Below are positions 17,905 through 27,439 of a stretch of DNA of 64,000 nt, piece after piece (position 1 is the stretch's first letter; the number at the start of each line of letters is the position of its first letter). The DNA is from JAMXLO01 sp963832895 (GTDB taxonomy: Bacteria; Pseudomonadota; Alphaproteobacteria; Acetobacterales; Acetobacteraceae). The stretch is from positions 62,001 to 126,000 of the forward strand of contig CAWHVQ010000021.1 of the NCBI GenBank assembly GCA_963832895.1, written 5' to 3'. Below the pieces are notes generated by a model. That model saw only the letters and a list, made by a program, of their open reading frames with translations. It searched no databases and was not told the DNA's origin. The translations under genes and the position numbers were made by a program.

Positions 17905-18770
17905 GCGCCGCGGCGTCACTGGAGAGGGCGTTCCAGGCGCGCCGACGCACACGCCTGGTCGGCGGGCTTGGCAGTTGCGTCGTGCTGTGCGCGGCGCTGC
18001 TGCTCGCCGCGTGGGTGTCCGAGGCGTATCCTTCGTCGCTGATCGCCGGCGCGCCGCGGATCGGCGAATATTTCTGGAAGCTGCTGCCCGATCTGCGCCC
18101 GCCGGTGCTGTTCGCTGGCACTGACACGCAGGGATCACTCGCCTATTGGATGTACCGCGTCGACATCTGGCTGTGGCTGTTGTTCGAGACCAGCCAGATG
18201 GCCGCATTGGCGACATTGTCGGGCGCGCTGCTCGCGGCATTGTTGTGCTTCCCGGCGGCGATCAATCTCGCGCCGAACCGTGCGGTGCACTTCGCTTTCC
18301 GCCGCGCGCTGGAACTGTTCCGCAGTGTGCCGGACATCGTCTACGCGCTGATCCTGGTGTGGACATTCGGCGTGGGGCCGCTCGCCGGCATCCTGGCGAT
18401 CGCACTGCACACAGTGGGCGCGCTTGGCAAACTGTTCGCCGAGGTAGTGGAGAATGCCGATATGCGGCCGTGGGAGGCCGTGCGTGCAACGGGTGGAACC
18501 TGGGCGCACGGCGTGCGCTTCGCCATCCTGCCACAGGTACTGCCGAACTTCCTGTCCTATGTGCTGCTGCGCTTCGAGATCAACGTGCGCGGGGCGACGG
18601 TGATCGGCTTCGTCGGCGCGGGCGGGATCGGACAGGAACTGTACTCGGTGATCAGCTTCAACTACTACCAGGAGATTGGCGCGATCATCGTGCTGATCAT
18701 CCTGGCGGTGAGTTTGATCGACCTGACGTCCGAGAAGCTGCGCACGCTGGCGATTGGACACGTTGAATGA
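17901..18770 (+). CDS. phnE: PhnE-type ABC transporter permease 1
   Basis: A 289-residue inner-membrane permease with about six helices and the binding-protein-dependent transport EAA loop (about GGTWAHGVRFAILPQVLP) that contacts an ATPase. It starts with GTG overlapping the phnD stop, so translation is coupled. It carries an extra periplasmic insert after helix 1 (about residues 45-95) compared with the second permease. Ligand class follows from PhnD. Confidence 0.88.
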   Translation: MSAAASLERAFQARRRTRLVGGLGSCVVLCAALLLAAWVSEAYPSSLIAGAPRIGEYFWKLLPDLRPPVLFAGTDTQGSLAYWMYRVDIWLWLLFETSQMAALATLSGALLAALLCFPAAINLAPNRAVHFAFRRALELFRSVPDIVYALILVWTFGVGPLAGILAIALHTVGALGKLFAEVVENADMRPWEAVRATGGTWAHGVRFAILPQVLPNFLSYVLLRFEINVRGATVIGFVGAGGIGQELYSVISFNYYQEIGAIIVLIILAVSLIDLTSEKLRTLAIGHVE

Positions 18771-18800
18771 CGGTCCCTGTGAGAGCTGGAGCAAACTTAT

Positions 18801-18859
18801 GACCGGGATTGCTTTGCCGCGCCGCTCCTTGCGATGACAGCCCACATGTTTCGCCGTTC
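18801..18859 (-). repeat. Dispersed intergenic repeat, copy 2
   Basis: Reverse-oriented copy of the repeat at 6439. The shared core is GAACGGCGAAACA, GGGCTGTCATCGCAAGGA and the following GCG/AAGC-rich stretch. It sits between the two permease genes, opening a 119-bp gap in an otherwise tightly packed operon. Confidence 0.65.
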
Positions 18860-18889
18860 TATGATGCCAGGTACGAGAGGCGCGGGGAG

Positions 18890-19708
18890 ATGACGGATGT
18901 CGCGCGCATTCGCGCGCGCTTCCCGGCCGCCTTTGGGCCGGCGCCGCTGACGCGTGCATTGCGCGGGCTCGGTGCGCTGCTGTTCGTTGTCTGGCTGATC
19001 GTGCTGTGCTTCTGGTTCGACATCACGCCAGCGCGGTTGTCGCGTGGCATCTCCGGCCTGTTCGTCATCCTGCGCCAGATGATCCCACCGAGTCCTGGCG
19101 CGCAGTGGCAGGACATCATGCAGGGCCTCGCGGAAAGTGTGGCGATGGCGTTGCTCGGCACCTTTGTCGCAGCGGTGATCGCGTTGCCGCTGGGCTTCCT
19201 CGGTGCGCGCAACGTGCTGGTGAATGCGCTGGCGCATTTCTCAATCCGCCGTGTGTTCGACGGGTTCCGCGGTGTGGATCAACTCATCTGGGCTTTGGCG
19301 TTCGTGCGCGCGGTTGGACTGGGGCCGCTCGCCGGCGTGCTGGCGATCGCGGCGGCCGATGTTTGTGTGCTGGCGAAGCTGTTCGCCGAGGCGATCGAGA
19401 ACGCTGACCCGCGGCAGAAGGAGGCGGTGGAGGCGGTCGGCGGCTCGCGCTTGCTGGCGATCCGGTTCGGGCTGTTGCCGCAAGTGCTGCCGGTGCTGCT
19501 GGCGCAGGTGCTCTATGGGTTCGAGAGCAACACGCGCAGCGCGGCGATCCTGGGCGTGGTCGGGGCCGGCGGCATTGGGTTGCAGATCGCCGAGCGTATC
19601 AAGGTTCGTTACTGGGATGAGGTGTCGTTCATCATCATCCTTATCCTGGTGACGGTCGCGGTGATCGATCAGGTGTCGGCGCGCGTGAGGCGGCGATTGA
19701 TTGGTTGA
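18890..19708 (+). CDS. phnE: PhnE-type ABC transporter permease 2
   Basis: A 272-residue permease paralogous to the one upstream. The start at 18890 follows GGGGAG; longer in-frame starts would read through the repeat. Membrane helices begin at LGALLFVVWLIVLCFWF and the EAA loop is GGSRLLAIRFGLLPQVLP. Two PhnE-like permeases with one PhnD is a known layout and implies a heterodimeric channel. The cognate PhnC ATPase is not in the cluster. Confidence 0.88.
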   Translation: MTDVARIRARFPAAFGPAPLTRALRGLGALLFVVWLIVLCFWFDITPARLSRGISGLFVILRQMIPPSPGAQWQDIMQGLAESVAMALLGTFVAAVIALPLGFLGARNVLVNALAHFSIRRVFDGFRGVDQLIWALAFVRAVGLGPLAGVLAIAAADVCVLAKLFAEAIENADPRQKEAVEAVGGSRLLAIRFGLLPQVLPVLLAQVLYGFESNTRSAAILGVVGAGGIGLQIAERIKVRYWDEVSFIIILILVTVAVIDQVSARVRRRLIG

Positions 19709-19748
19709 TCGACGAACTTCGCCGCCTCAGACTATCGCAGGTCGCTGT

Positions 19749-21089
19749 TCAGCGGGCGAAGCCTTCCAGCTCCTCCCTGCCCCAGGCAAGCGTCTGCTTG
19801 ATCGACTGTCCGGTTAGCAGTCGCCCCACCATGTTCGGAACCAGATAGCGATTCCAGATCTGCACCGCGATCTCGGGAGGAGCGGAGGAACCGGGAATGT
19901 AGTACACCGCATCGTGCCATGGCCGCATTGGGTAGTTGTAGATGGTACCTTTCGGCGGCTCGACGTCGCTCCAGATGCTGAGGTCCGTCATGGATTGGAA
20001 TGGCGGGATATCGTAACCCGCGACCGGGGCGGCAAGCTGCTCCACCTGCTCGCGCTGCGACAGATATTCGATCAGCTCCTTTGCCGCTGTCTTGTTGCTG
20101 GCGAATTTCCAGATCCCCCAGAAATACGGCCGGTGTGGCACAAGGCGGCCCATCGGCCCTCGTGGATTGGGAAAGGTCCAGCAGTCCGCGGCCACCTGCG
20201 GCGCATCGCGCTTGGCGACCGCCCAGGCCGAGGGCGGATTCCAGATCAGCGCTGCCTTGTTGGAGATCAACGCGCGATTATTGGAGGCATCGTCCCATTG
20301 GACGGCATCCGACGGCATGAACTTCACCATCTTCTGGCAATATTCCATTGCCGCCATCACGTGGTCCGAGTCGATGGTGATCTCGCCTTTTGCGTTGACG
20401 AGGTCGGCGCCGAAGGCACCGAACGTGGCACCCCAGGTCTGGTTGGCGTCCGTGCTGTTCTGGCCGCAGCCGAAACCGATGGGATAGCCGGCCTTGAACA
20501 TGGCCTCCGCCATCTTGAGCTGCGTATCGTAAGTCCAGTCCTTGCTTGCCTCGGGAGTTGCATGATCCGCGGGGAACCAAGCCTGCACGTCAACGCCGCA
20601 GAACTGCTTGAGCATGCTGATGCGCCCGCAAGGTGGCAGCGGTGCGGAACCCCAGCCGACCGGCACGGCCATCCAGTGCTTGTCAACCACCGCAAGATAT
20701 TCGTAGGCCGCGCCAAGCTTGCCGTATTTTGCGATCAGCCGCTGCATGAGATCGTCCACGGGGTCGAGGCTGTCGGCGTATTGCTGCACCGTCCATTGGT
20801 CGAAGGCGTAGACATCGTGGCCGGTCTTGGCCTGCGCCTCGGCAGCCTTTGTCATGTTGATATTCGCGGACAGGAAGTCGACCTGCACGTCGACCTTGTT
20901 CTTCTCGGCCCAGGCACCGATCAGCTTTCTCATGGCGTCGTCGCCGGTCGGAACCCAATGGTCCCACAGCGCGAGACTGAGCTTGCCGGCTGCGCCTGCG
21001 GTGCGGATGTGCACGAGCGGCAGGGCGGCGGCCGCGGTGCCGAGTGCCAACGCACTGCGGCGCGTCACATGAGGACGAGTATTGGGCAT
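19749..21089 (-). CDS. Orphan ABC-type extracellular solute-binding protein (family 1)
   Basis: A 446-residue periplasmic binding protein. Start at 21089 is chosen for the GGGGGA site 8 bp upstream and the Tat signal right after it (HVTRRSALALGTAAAALPL). The mature part resembles sugar/glycerol-phosphate-type binding proteins: KLSLALWDHWVPTGDD, an FGAFGAD core segment and LIEYLSQREQVEQLAA near the end. It has no permease or ATPase beside it; it converges with the PhnE gene. It probably serves a transporter encoded elsewhere. Confidence 0.82.
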   Translation of the reverse strand: MPNTRPHVTRRSALALGTAAAALPLVHIRTAGAAGKLSLALWDHWVPTGDDAMRKLIGAWAEKNKVDVQVDFLSANINMTKAAEAQAKTGHDVYAFDQWTVQQYADSLDPVDDLMQRLIAKYGKLGAAYEYLAVVDKHWMAVPVGWGSAPLPPCGRISMLKQFCGVDVQAWFPADHATPEASKDWTYDTQLKMAEAMFKAGYPIGFGCGQNSTDANQTWGATFGAFGADLVNAKGEITIDSDHVMAAMEYCQKMVKFMPSDAVQWDDASNNRALISNKAALIWNPPSAWAVAKRDAPQVAADCWTFPNPRGPMGRLVPHRPYFWGIWKFASNKTAAKELIEYLSQREQVEQLAAPVAGYDIPPFQSMTDLSIWSDVEPPKGTIYNYPMRPWHDAVYYIPGSSAPPEIAVQIWNRYLVPNMVGRLLTGQSIKQTLAWGREELEGFAR

Positions 21090-21341
21090 GGTTTGAATTC
21101 CCCCTTTGAGACTGAAGCTCGTTTGTTGTTGTTTGATCCGGCACGGCGTGGGCATCACCGGCAGTTGCGCCGCACCCGGGCCATTGGCCGGAAGATAGTC
21201 TGCGAGCGTGCAACGCGCCAGCGAGTTTGCCGGCCAGCAGGAGCCGGTGTCCGACCCCGCTACAACGCCATCGCTGGGGACGCTTCCCGGCCAGGAACTC
21301 CTTGGACCGGGAACGCCTCGTGGAAGATCGGAGCTTTAACG

Positions 21342-22493
21342 TCACGCGACACGAATATGCCGCGTAATCTGTCCGTTGCTCTCCCAGTAGGTTTTCTTGT
21401 TGGCGATCAAGGCATCATCCATGGCGGGCTGGATGTTGCCAGCCTTGTCTATGGCCCGCGACGTGACGGTGTGTTCGCCGGGTGCAGGTGACCAATCGAG
21501 ATGCCAGGATCGCCAGGCGAACTCGGACCTGCTGTCGTCGAGGACCGCCTTCACCCACGGTAAGTTGTCGATCTTCACCTCGACGGCAGCGACCGGCGCA
21601 GGCCCCCATGCCATCCCGTCGATCTGATAGCGCCCGTCCCGCAGCGTCACCTTGGCGGGTGCCGATTTCAGCAACATGCGGCCAACTGTTGTCTCCGCCA
21701 TGACGGTCATGCCGTCGTGGTGTTCTTCGCGGATCGTGACGTAATCGCGACCCATGAAGCGTCCCAGGAACCGAGTATCGCGCACCTCGATACGGCGAAG
21801 CCATTTGACGTTGGCCACGCCATACCAACCCGGTACAAGCAGACGCACCGGAAAACCGTTGGCTGCGGGCAATGGCGAGCCATTCATCTCATAGCACAAC
21901 AGGTTTGCCGGATTCATGGCATCCTCGATCGACATGCTCCGAGCGAAGTTGCTGGTGAACTTGTATTCAAGCGGCGAATCCTTGCGCACCACCTCCTCGC
22001 CTTGATCCGTACCGTAGAAGACCACTTCGACGGCACTTTTCTTGATCTGTGCTGCCCGGAGCGTCTCGGCCAACGAAGCTCCAGCCCATCGTGCATTGCC
22101 GATCGTGCTGGTGGCGAATGGCAGGCCATTGTTGCCGGAACACTCGATGGTGCTGATGACTTCGTGGCGCGGCCGGGATTTGAGTTCGTCAAGCGTGAAC
22201 GTCTCCGGCTTGTCGACCAGGCCGGCCACGTCCAGCCGCCACGTCTTCGCGTCGATCATCGGCCGATCGTAGTGGGCGATGCTGAAGAACCTGTCGTTGG
22301 GTGTGATCCACGAGTCCAGGCTCTCCCAGGGAGTCTGACCCTTCACCACATTCTCCAGCGGCGCCGGCACCGGCGGAGGCTGATCGCTCCAGGGAATGGT
22401 CTGCTGGCCGGATTGGGCGAATGCGCGACCTTGAAGCAACGCGGCAGCGGTCATGGCACCGCCGAGTACCGCACGACGCTGTAGTTCCATCAT
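21342..22493 (-). CDS. Sulfite oxidase-family molybdopterin oxidoreductase
   Basis: A 383-residue protein with a Tat leader (LQRRAVLGGAMTAAALLQGRAFA), an oxidoreductase molybdopterin-binding domain (about 60-245) and a Mo-co dimerisation domain (about 265-375). The molybdenum-ligating cysteine is in ECSGN (C118). FPVRLLVPGWYG is the typical cofactor-domain end. Members oxidise sulfite or related substrates in the periplasm, passing electrons to a cytochrome; none is adjacent. It is divergent from an HxlR regulator. Confidence 0.88.
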   Translation of the reverse strand: MMELQRRAVLGGAMTAAALLQGRAFAQSGQQTIPWSDQPPPVPAPLENVVKGQTPWESLDSWITPNDRFFSIAHYDRPMIDAKTWRLDVAGLVDKPETFTLDELKSRPRHEVISTIECSGNNGLPFATSTIGNARWAGASLAETLRAAQIKKSAVEVVFYGTDQGEEVVRKDSPLEYKFTSNFARSMSIEDAMNPANLLCYEMNGSPLPAANGFPVRLLVPGWYGVANVKWLRRIEVRDTRFLGRFMGRDYVTIREEHHDGMTVMAETTVGRMLLKSAPAKVTLRDGRYQIDGMAWGPAPVAAVEVKIDNLPWVKAVLDDSRSEFAWRSWHLDWSPAPGEHTVTSRAIDKAGNIQPAMDDALIANKKTYWESNGQITRHIRVA

Positions 22494-22818
22494 CTTGATT
22501 CTCCCCCGAACGAGGTCAAATCGAGCAACAAACTTTCATTCATGAGCGCTTCTCCCTTGGATCACCTTTTCGTGATAGCTCGTCGTGCCTCGGCTGCAGA
22601 ACGGCAACTCAGACTGAACGCAGTTGGTGCCGCCGGAGCGGCCGACCGCATTGCGCCAGTGCGACATCCATCACTTCGTGCGCGAGCGCGAAGGATACCG
22701 CTGAAGGACCCCCAGTGACGCGGTGGTGCCCAAATTCTGCTACTCGAACTAGTCCAGAATCTGGAGCGCCTGACCGCGAAACGGCGTAAGGTGAAGCGCA
22801 ACCGAGGTAGCGTTCATC
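22494..22818. other. Divergent promoter region, sulfite oxidase-like gene / HxlR gene
   Basis: 325 bases between two divergent starts. It holds the 13-bp palindrome listed at 22753. I see no gene. Both promoters should lie here. Confidence 0.5.
22753..22765 (+). promoter_or_regulatory. Candidate HxlR operator
   Basis: TCCAGA-a-TCTGGA is a perfect 6-bp inverted repeat about 53 bp upstream of the HxlR start. A role as operator is inferred from symmetry and position only. Confidence 0.35.
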
Positions 22819-23574
22819 ATGCACTACGGTCTGTTCTGTCCGATCGCCAAGGCATCGGAGATCATCGTTGAGCGGTGGACGCCGTTGGTCATTGCGGAAT
22901 TGCTGGAGGGCAGTACGCGCTTCAGCGATATTCGACGCGGCGTACCGCTGATGTCGCAGACATTGCTGTCGCAACGACTGAAGGAACTGGAGCGAGTCGG
23001 TATCGTGGAGCGCCGCGGCGAGGGGAAGGGTGCACGTGAATGGCATCTTACCGCGGCAGGTGCCGCTCTTGGTCCCGTGATCCAGCAACTTGGTGAGTGG
23101 GGCTTGCGTTTCGCCCAGGACCCTTTGGCGGAGGGCGATCTGGACGTTACTGTACTGATATGGAATATCCGGCGGCGCGTCGATCCCAGCGTATTTCCTG
23201 AGCGGCGCGTCACCGTGTGCTTCGAATTCACCGACGTGGCCGAGGACAGGAGGCGATGGTGGCTGGTGAACGACCGGGGAACTGCGGTCGACCTCTGTCC
23301 GACAGATCCCGGGTTTCCGGTAGACGTTTATGTGACGACCGATATGCGCACGATGATTGCCATATGGTTCGGCAGACTCGCATGGAAAGCGGGTGTCCGC
23401 TCCGGGCAGGTTGAGGTGGCCGGCCCTCGGCCGTTGCAATCGCGCTTGCACTCCTGGTTGCTTTTGAGTCCGATCAGGGTGCCGAATGATGCAGCGTCCG
23501 GCGCTGAGACAACAGTGCCACATCAGGAGGGGACGGCCGCGGGGGTTCGACAGCCTATGGTGCTGCGACAGTAA
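22819..23574 (+). CDS. HxlR-family regulator with C-terminal SCP2-like extension
   Basis: A 251-residue regulator. Residues 1-100 form the HxlR winged helix with the conserved early Cys (FCPIAKASEIIVERWTPLVI) and FSDIRRGVPLMSQTLLSQRLKEL. Typical HxlR proteins stop near 110-130 residues; here a further 120 residues resemble an SCP2/sterol-carrier-like domain seen in some longer members. The conserved cysteine can act as a redox or electrophile sensor in relatives. It is divergent from the sulfite oxidase-like gene, its most likely target. Confidence 0.82.
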   Translation: MHYGLFCPIAKASEIIVERWTPLVIAELLEGSTRFSDIRRGVPLMSQTLLSQRLKELERVGIVERRGEGKGAREWHLTAAGAALGPVIQQLGEWGLRFAQDPLAEGDLDVTVLIWNIRRRVDPSVFPERRVTVCFEFTDVAEDRRRWWLVNDRGTAVDLCPTDPGFPVDVYVTTDMRTMIAIWFGRLAWKAGVRSGQVEVAGPRPLQSRLHSWLLLSPIRVPNDAASGAETTVPHQEGTAAGVRQPMVLRQ

Positions 23575-23638
23575 CCGGCTGCCGCGTCACACGATTACGA
23601 TAGACACGGCGGCCCGGCTTCCGCCAGTCTTCCAGCCC

Positions 23639-25027
23639 GTGAGCACAATCGACTTCATCGTCATCGGCAGCGGGCCCGCCGGTCGCCGTGCCGCGATCCA
23701 GGCGGCCAAGCTTGGCCGGTCCGTCCTCGTGGTGGAGAAAGGTCGTCGCGTTGGCGGCGTTTCCGTGCACACCGGCACCATCCCATCCAAGACGTTGCGG
23801 GAAACCGTGCTCAATCTCACCGGCTGGCGCGAACGCGGCTTCTACGGGCGTGCCTATCGGGTGAAGAAGGACATCGCTGCCAAGGACCTGATGGCGCGTT
23901 TGCACATGACGCTCGACCACGAGGTCGATGTGCTGGAGCATCAGTTCGCTCGCAACTCGGTGCAGACCACACTCGGTGCCGCGCGCTTCATCGATCCGCA
24001 TCGCATCGAGGTCACCACCGATACTGGCGATATTCGCGTCTTTCAGGGCGAGCGCATCCTGATCGCCGTTGGCACTCGTCCGCATCGCCCTGATGGCGTG
24101 CCGTTCAATGGCACGTCGGTATTCGACAGTGACGAGATCGTCGATATCCCGCGCCTGCCGCGCAGCCTCACGGTGATCGGCGCCGGCGTGATCGGCGTGG
24201 AATACGCCACCATCTTCAGCGCGCTCGATGTCGCGGTGGCGATGGTCGAGCAGCGCCCCTCGATGCTCGAATTCATCGACCACGAGCTGATGGAGGACTT
24301 CACCCACCAGCTACGCGACCGCGGTGTCGCACTGCGCTTCGGCGCCAAGGTCGAACGCATCGAGTTCGACAACGACTGGCCGGTCACGATCCTGGAGGGC
24401 GGTCGTCGCGTGCGCTCGGAGATGGTGCTGTACACGGCGGGCCGCGTCGGCGCGACCGATGCGCTCAATCTCGACTGCTGCGGATTGACAGCCGATGATC
24501 GCGGCCGGCTGAAGGTTGATCCGAAGACGTTCCAGACAGAGGTGCCGCATATTTACTGCGCGGGCGACGCGATCGGTTTTCCAAGCCTCGCGTCCACCTC
24601 GATGGAGCAGGGCCGCATCGCCGCATGCCACGCCTTCGGGGTGCCCGCGCCGAACGCGCCGGAGTTCTTTCCCTACGGCATCTACTCGGTGCCGGAGATT
24701 TCCACCGTGGGGATGAGCGAGCAGGAGGTGCGCGAGCGCGGCATCCCCTACGAGTGCGGCGTCGCGCGTTTCCGTGAAACCTCCCGCGGCCACATCATGG
24801 GTTTGAATGCCGGCATGATGAAGATGCTGTTCTCGATCAGAACGCGCCGGCTACTCGGCGTTCACATCGTGGGCGAGGGCGCGACCGAGCTGATCCATAT
24901 CGGCCAGGCGGTCCTGAACCTGAAGGGCACGCTGGATTATTTCATTGAGAACACCTTCAACTATCCGACTCTGGCAGAGGCTTACAAGATAGCGGCGTTG
25001 GACGCGTGGAACCGGATGGCGGCCTGA
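23639..25027 (+). CDS. sthA: Soluble pyridine nucleotide transhydrogenase
   Basis: A 462-residue FAD protein (GTG start at 23639, giving the canonical STIDFIVIGSGPAG N-terminus). Two Rossmann motifs are visible: GSGPAGRRAAIQAAKLG for FAD and GAGVIGVEYATIFSAL for NAD(P)H. The position of the disulfide in lipoamide dehydrogenases reads VHTGTIPSKTLRE without C-x4-C, as expected for SthA. It moves hydride between NADPH and NAD+ in the cytoplasm. Length matches the E. coli protein (466). Confidence 0.9.
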   Translation: MSTIDFIVIGSGPAGRRAAIQAAKLGRSVLVVEKGRRVGGVSVHTGTIPSKTLRETVLNLTGWRERGFYGRAYRVKKDIAAKDLMARLHMTLDHEVDVLEHQFARNSVQTTLGAARFIDPHRIEVTTDTGDIRVFQGERILIAVGTRPHRPDGVPFNGTSVFDSDEIVDIPRLPRSLTVIGAGVIGVEYATIFSALDVAVAMVEQRPSMLEFIDHELMEDFTHQLRDRGVALRFGAKVERIEFDNDWPVTILEGGRRVRSEMVLYTAGRVGATDALNLDCCGLTADDRGRLKVDPKTFQTEVPHIYCAGDAIGFPSLASTSMEQGRIAACHAFGVPAPNAPEFFPYGIYSVPEISTVGMSEQEVRERGIPYECGVARFRETSRGHIMGLNAGMMKMLFSIRTRRLLGVHIVGEGATELIHIGQAVLNLKGTLDYFIENTFNYPTLAEAYKIAALDAWNRMAA

Positions 25028-25305
25028 TCACCATCAGCGTGCCGGGACAACTCTTCCGCGAGCGGTCGAAAGGCACTGCAATTCCGCAATTACATCGAAG
25101 TGTCACTTCAAGCTGTTTTGAATTGAGCTCGATCACTCGCAATCGTTGACGATACTGCTTCAGGCAGAACAGGATTATTGCTGTATATCATGGCGTTCTG
25201 CGCGATTTGCCCAGGTTGATCCGCAACGATCGCTGTCCCTTTGGGGTGGGCGATCGCTATCCATTTCGGATTGACTCGCACGAGCCGAAATCCATAGTGG
25301 CCGTC

Positions 25306-26079
25306 ATGGCAAATAAAGGCCGTGGTTGGTATTGGCGATTGACCTGCCAAGCCGGTGTCTACGCTTGCCTGTCATTGACTTTACCAGCGGGCGCGGCCGA
25401 AGGGGACATGAAGGTCGGACCGTCGGCGCACGCACAGACCGAACATCGGGACGGGATCGTCGCGCTGCTGGATAGGCTTGAGAGGGAGATCGCCGAGGAT
25501 CATCTGGCCGCGCCGCAGGACGACAACGCGGACGCCACGATCCAGGCGATCGTGGCGCTGCTGCCAAATGCGCCGGCGTCCGAAATCAAGATGGTACTGG
25601 ACATGCCGGGGCATCTGGAGCGGCGCGCGGGCGAGGCTGAAGCCGCTGGCCACCACGACGAAGCCAGGCGGTTTGCGGCACTGGGCGATGCTTTGAGCGG
25701 CACACAAACCAAGACAGCAGTTGGATCGCAACCGGCAACCACCACAGCGCCGCCCTTGAATGCAGGAGATAGCAGTTTGCAGTTGAATCAATCGGCGCCT
25801 GGAGGTGCGGCGAAGTTATCGCCGCTGCCGGGTGGGCGGCTCGCTTCGAGGGAGGCTTCGTCACCGACGAGTGGCGATGGCGTCCAGCCATCAGTGAGCG
25901 AGATCGTGGTATATCCCGCCGCGGTGGGAAGCGCACACGCAGTCGGCAAGCCGCGCTCACCGGCGACGGTAAGCGCCACGAACTCGCGATGCCGTGCGAT
26001 CACGCTGAAGATCGAGATAGGCGAACAACCTTCAGACGCAGAGCGCAGCTACCTGCGCGATGGGTGCCAGCATGGCTGA
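25306..26079 (+). CDS. Secreted protein of unknown function
   Basis: About 257 residues from the ATG at 25306, giving a signal-peptide-like start (WRLTCQAGVYACLSLTLPAGAAEG). The middle (about 50-130) is an alpha-helical acidic region; the rest is low-complexity Ser/Ala/Pro/Gly. No family recognised. It overlaps the start of the OmpA-like lipoprotein gene by 20 bp, which suggests the two are co-translated and may act together in the envelope. Confidence 0.5.
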   Translation: MANKGRGWYWRLTCQAGVYACLSLTLPAGAAEGDMKVGPSAHAQTEHRDGIVALLDRLEREIAEDHLAAPQDDNADATIQAIVALLPNAPASEIKMVLDMPGHLERRAGEAEAAGHHDEARRFAALGDALSGTQTKTAVGSQPATTTAPPLNAGDSSLQLNQSAPGGAAKLSPLPGGRLASREASSPTSGDGVQPSVSEIVVYPAAVGSAHAVGKPRSPATVSATNSRCRAITLKIEIGEQPSDAERSYLRDGCQHG

Positions 26080-27313
26080 CCGTCGTTGCGATCTCTGCGG
26101 CTGCCTTATGGCATTGCTGCTTGTCATCGTGCTTGCCGGATGCAATGCGCCAGCAGCCCAGCAAGGTGCCGCCGGTTCGACGGCGCCGTTGATGACGCTG
26201 AAGGAGGGCGTGCCCGTGCTTGCCACGGTGCTGGTGACCAAGGCTCAGCTGCCACCACCGCCGCCGTCGGGCAAGTATCCGGTCGTGATCGATCCCTGGA
26301 TCGATGTGACAACCGGCGATCAGGTCGCCACCACCAAGCTGATGCAGCAAGAGTTGGAGACGCTCGCGCCGCAGCATTTCCCGCAGCTGGAATTGTTGCC
26401 TTTCACGCCGGAGAGCCTGGCGCGCAAGCCTGTGGTGCTGCTTGGCGCGATTGCGCCGGTTGCCGGGCCGGGTGCCGTCGATCCGGTGACCGGACGTCCG
26501 GGCGCCTATCGAGTTTATGGCGTGCTTGCGGATCTGGGGTCGGGGAAGATCGTCTCGGCCGCTGGCGGATGGGTTCGGCCGGAGGATATCGATCCGACAC
26601 CGACGGCATTTTATCGCGACAGCCCGGTCTGGCAGGCGGACGAAAGCGTCGTCGCCTATTTGCGGACGCTGCAAGCCAGTCCCGGCGAGCCGATAGATCC
26701 CGCCTATCTGGCCAACCTCCAGGCAGAGGCACTGATCACCACAGGCAACACGGAATATGGCGAGGGTAAACTGCAGCCGGCGCGCGATCTGTACAGTCAG
26801 GCTGAGGACCTGCCGGCCGGCGGACATCAGCTGCGAGCCTACAATGGGCTCTATTTGACTGACTGGGCGCTTGGCGACCGTCGGTCGGCGGCAGAGGTGT
26901 TTGCCAAGCTGGTTGATTACCAACTCGCGCATGGCCGCCTGTCCGTGAAGTTTCTGTTCCGGCCCAACTCGACGGCTTTCTGGCCGGACCCAGCGATCAG
27001 CGCGGCATACCCGGAATGGCTTCGTGCGATCGCTGAGCGGACTGTCGCCGATAACGCGTGCCTTCGCCTGACCGGCCATACCAGCCCGAGCGGATCCACC
27101 GAACTGAATGATCGGCTGTCGCTGGCCCGCGCTGTGCGCATCCGGCATGACCTGTTGGCAATCGAACCTCGGCTGGAGGGCCAGGTCACGGCACGCGGCG
27201 TCGGGTCGCAGGACCCGATCGTCGGCACCGGACGCGATGACGCGACGGACCTGGTCGACCGGCGCGTCGATTTCGATATCGTACCGTGCGGACAGACCGT
27301 CGCCGCGGAGTAG
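26060..27313 (+). CDS. OmpA-family peptidoglycan-binding lipoprotein
   Basis: A 417-residue lipoprotein with a clear lipobox (LLLVIVLAGC, Cys about residue 29). A novel middle region (about 45-290) with a TPR-like repeat (GNTEYGEGKLQPARDLYSQAEDL) precedes a C-terminal OmpA-like domain (about 295-410), with FRPNSTAFW, LTGHTSPSGSTELNDRLSLARA and VDRRVDFDIVPC. The OmpA domain binds diaminopimelate in peptidoglycan, so the protein probably bridges outer membrane and wall. Possible starts at 26060 and 26072; both are inside the previous gene's end. Confidence 0.82.
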   Translation: MGASMADRRCDLCGCLMALLLVIVLAGCNAPAAQQGAAGSTAPLMTLKEGVPVLATVLVTKAQLPPPPPSGKYPVVIDPWIDVTTGDQVATTKLMQQELETLAPQHFPQLELLPFTPESLARKPVVLLGAIAPVAGPGAVDPVTGRPGAYRVYGVLADLGSGKIVSAAGGWVRPEDIDPTPTAFYRDSPVWQADESVVAYLRTLQASPGEPIDPAYLANLQAEALITTGNTEYGEGKLQPARDLYSQAEDLPAGGHQLRAYNGLYLTDWALGDRRSAAEVFAKLVDYQLAHGRLSVKFLFRPNSTAFWPDPAISAAYPEWLRAIAERTVADNACLRLTGHTSPSGSTELNDRLSLARAVRIRHDLLAIEPRLEGQVTARGVGSQDPIVGTGRDDATDLVDRRVDFDIVPCGQTVAAE

Positions 27314-27439
27314 CGGAGTGGATGTGGGCGCCGCGCTGAGAAAGCGGCGAGGGCGCGCGGCGTAACGTCGCGTAACGCTCGGCCGTCCTGCAGTCGATGC
27401 CCTTCCTCCCTCCCCAAGCAGCGTGCTACCGGCGCTGCA

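Noticed and set aside
16912..18240. Minus-strand open frame opposite phnD-phnE
   Set aside because: Shadow of the binding-protein and permease genes.
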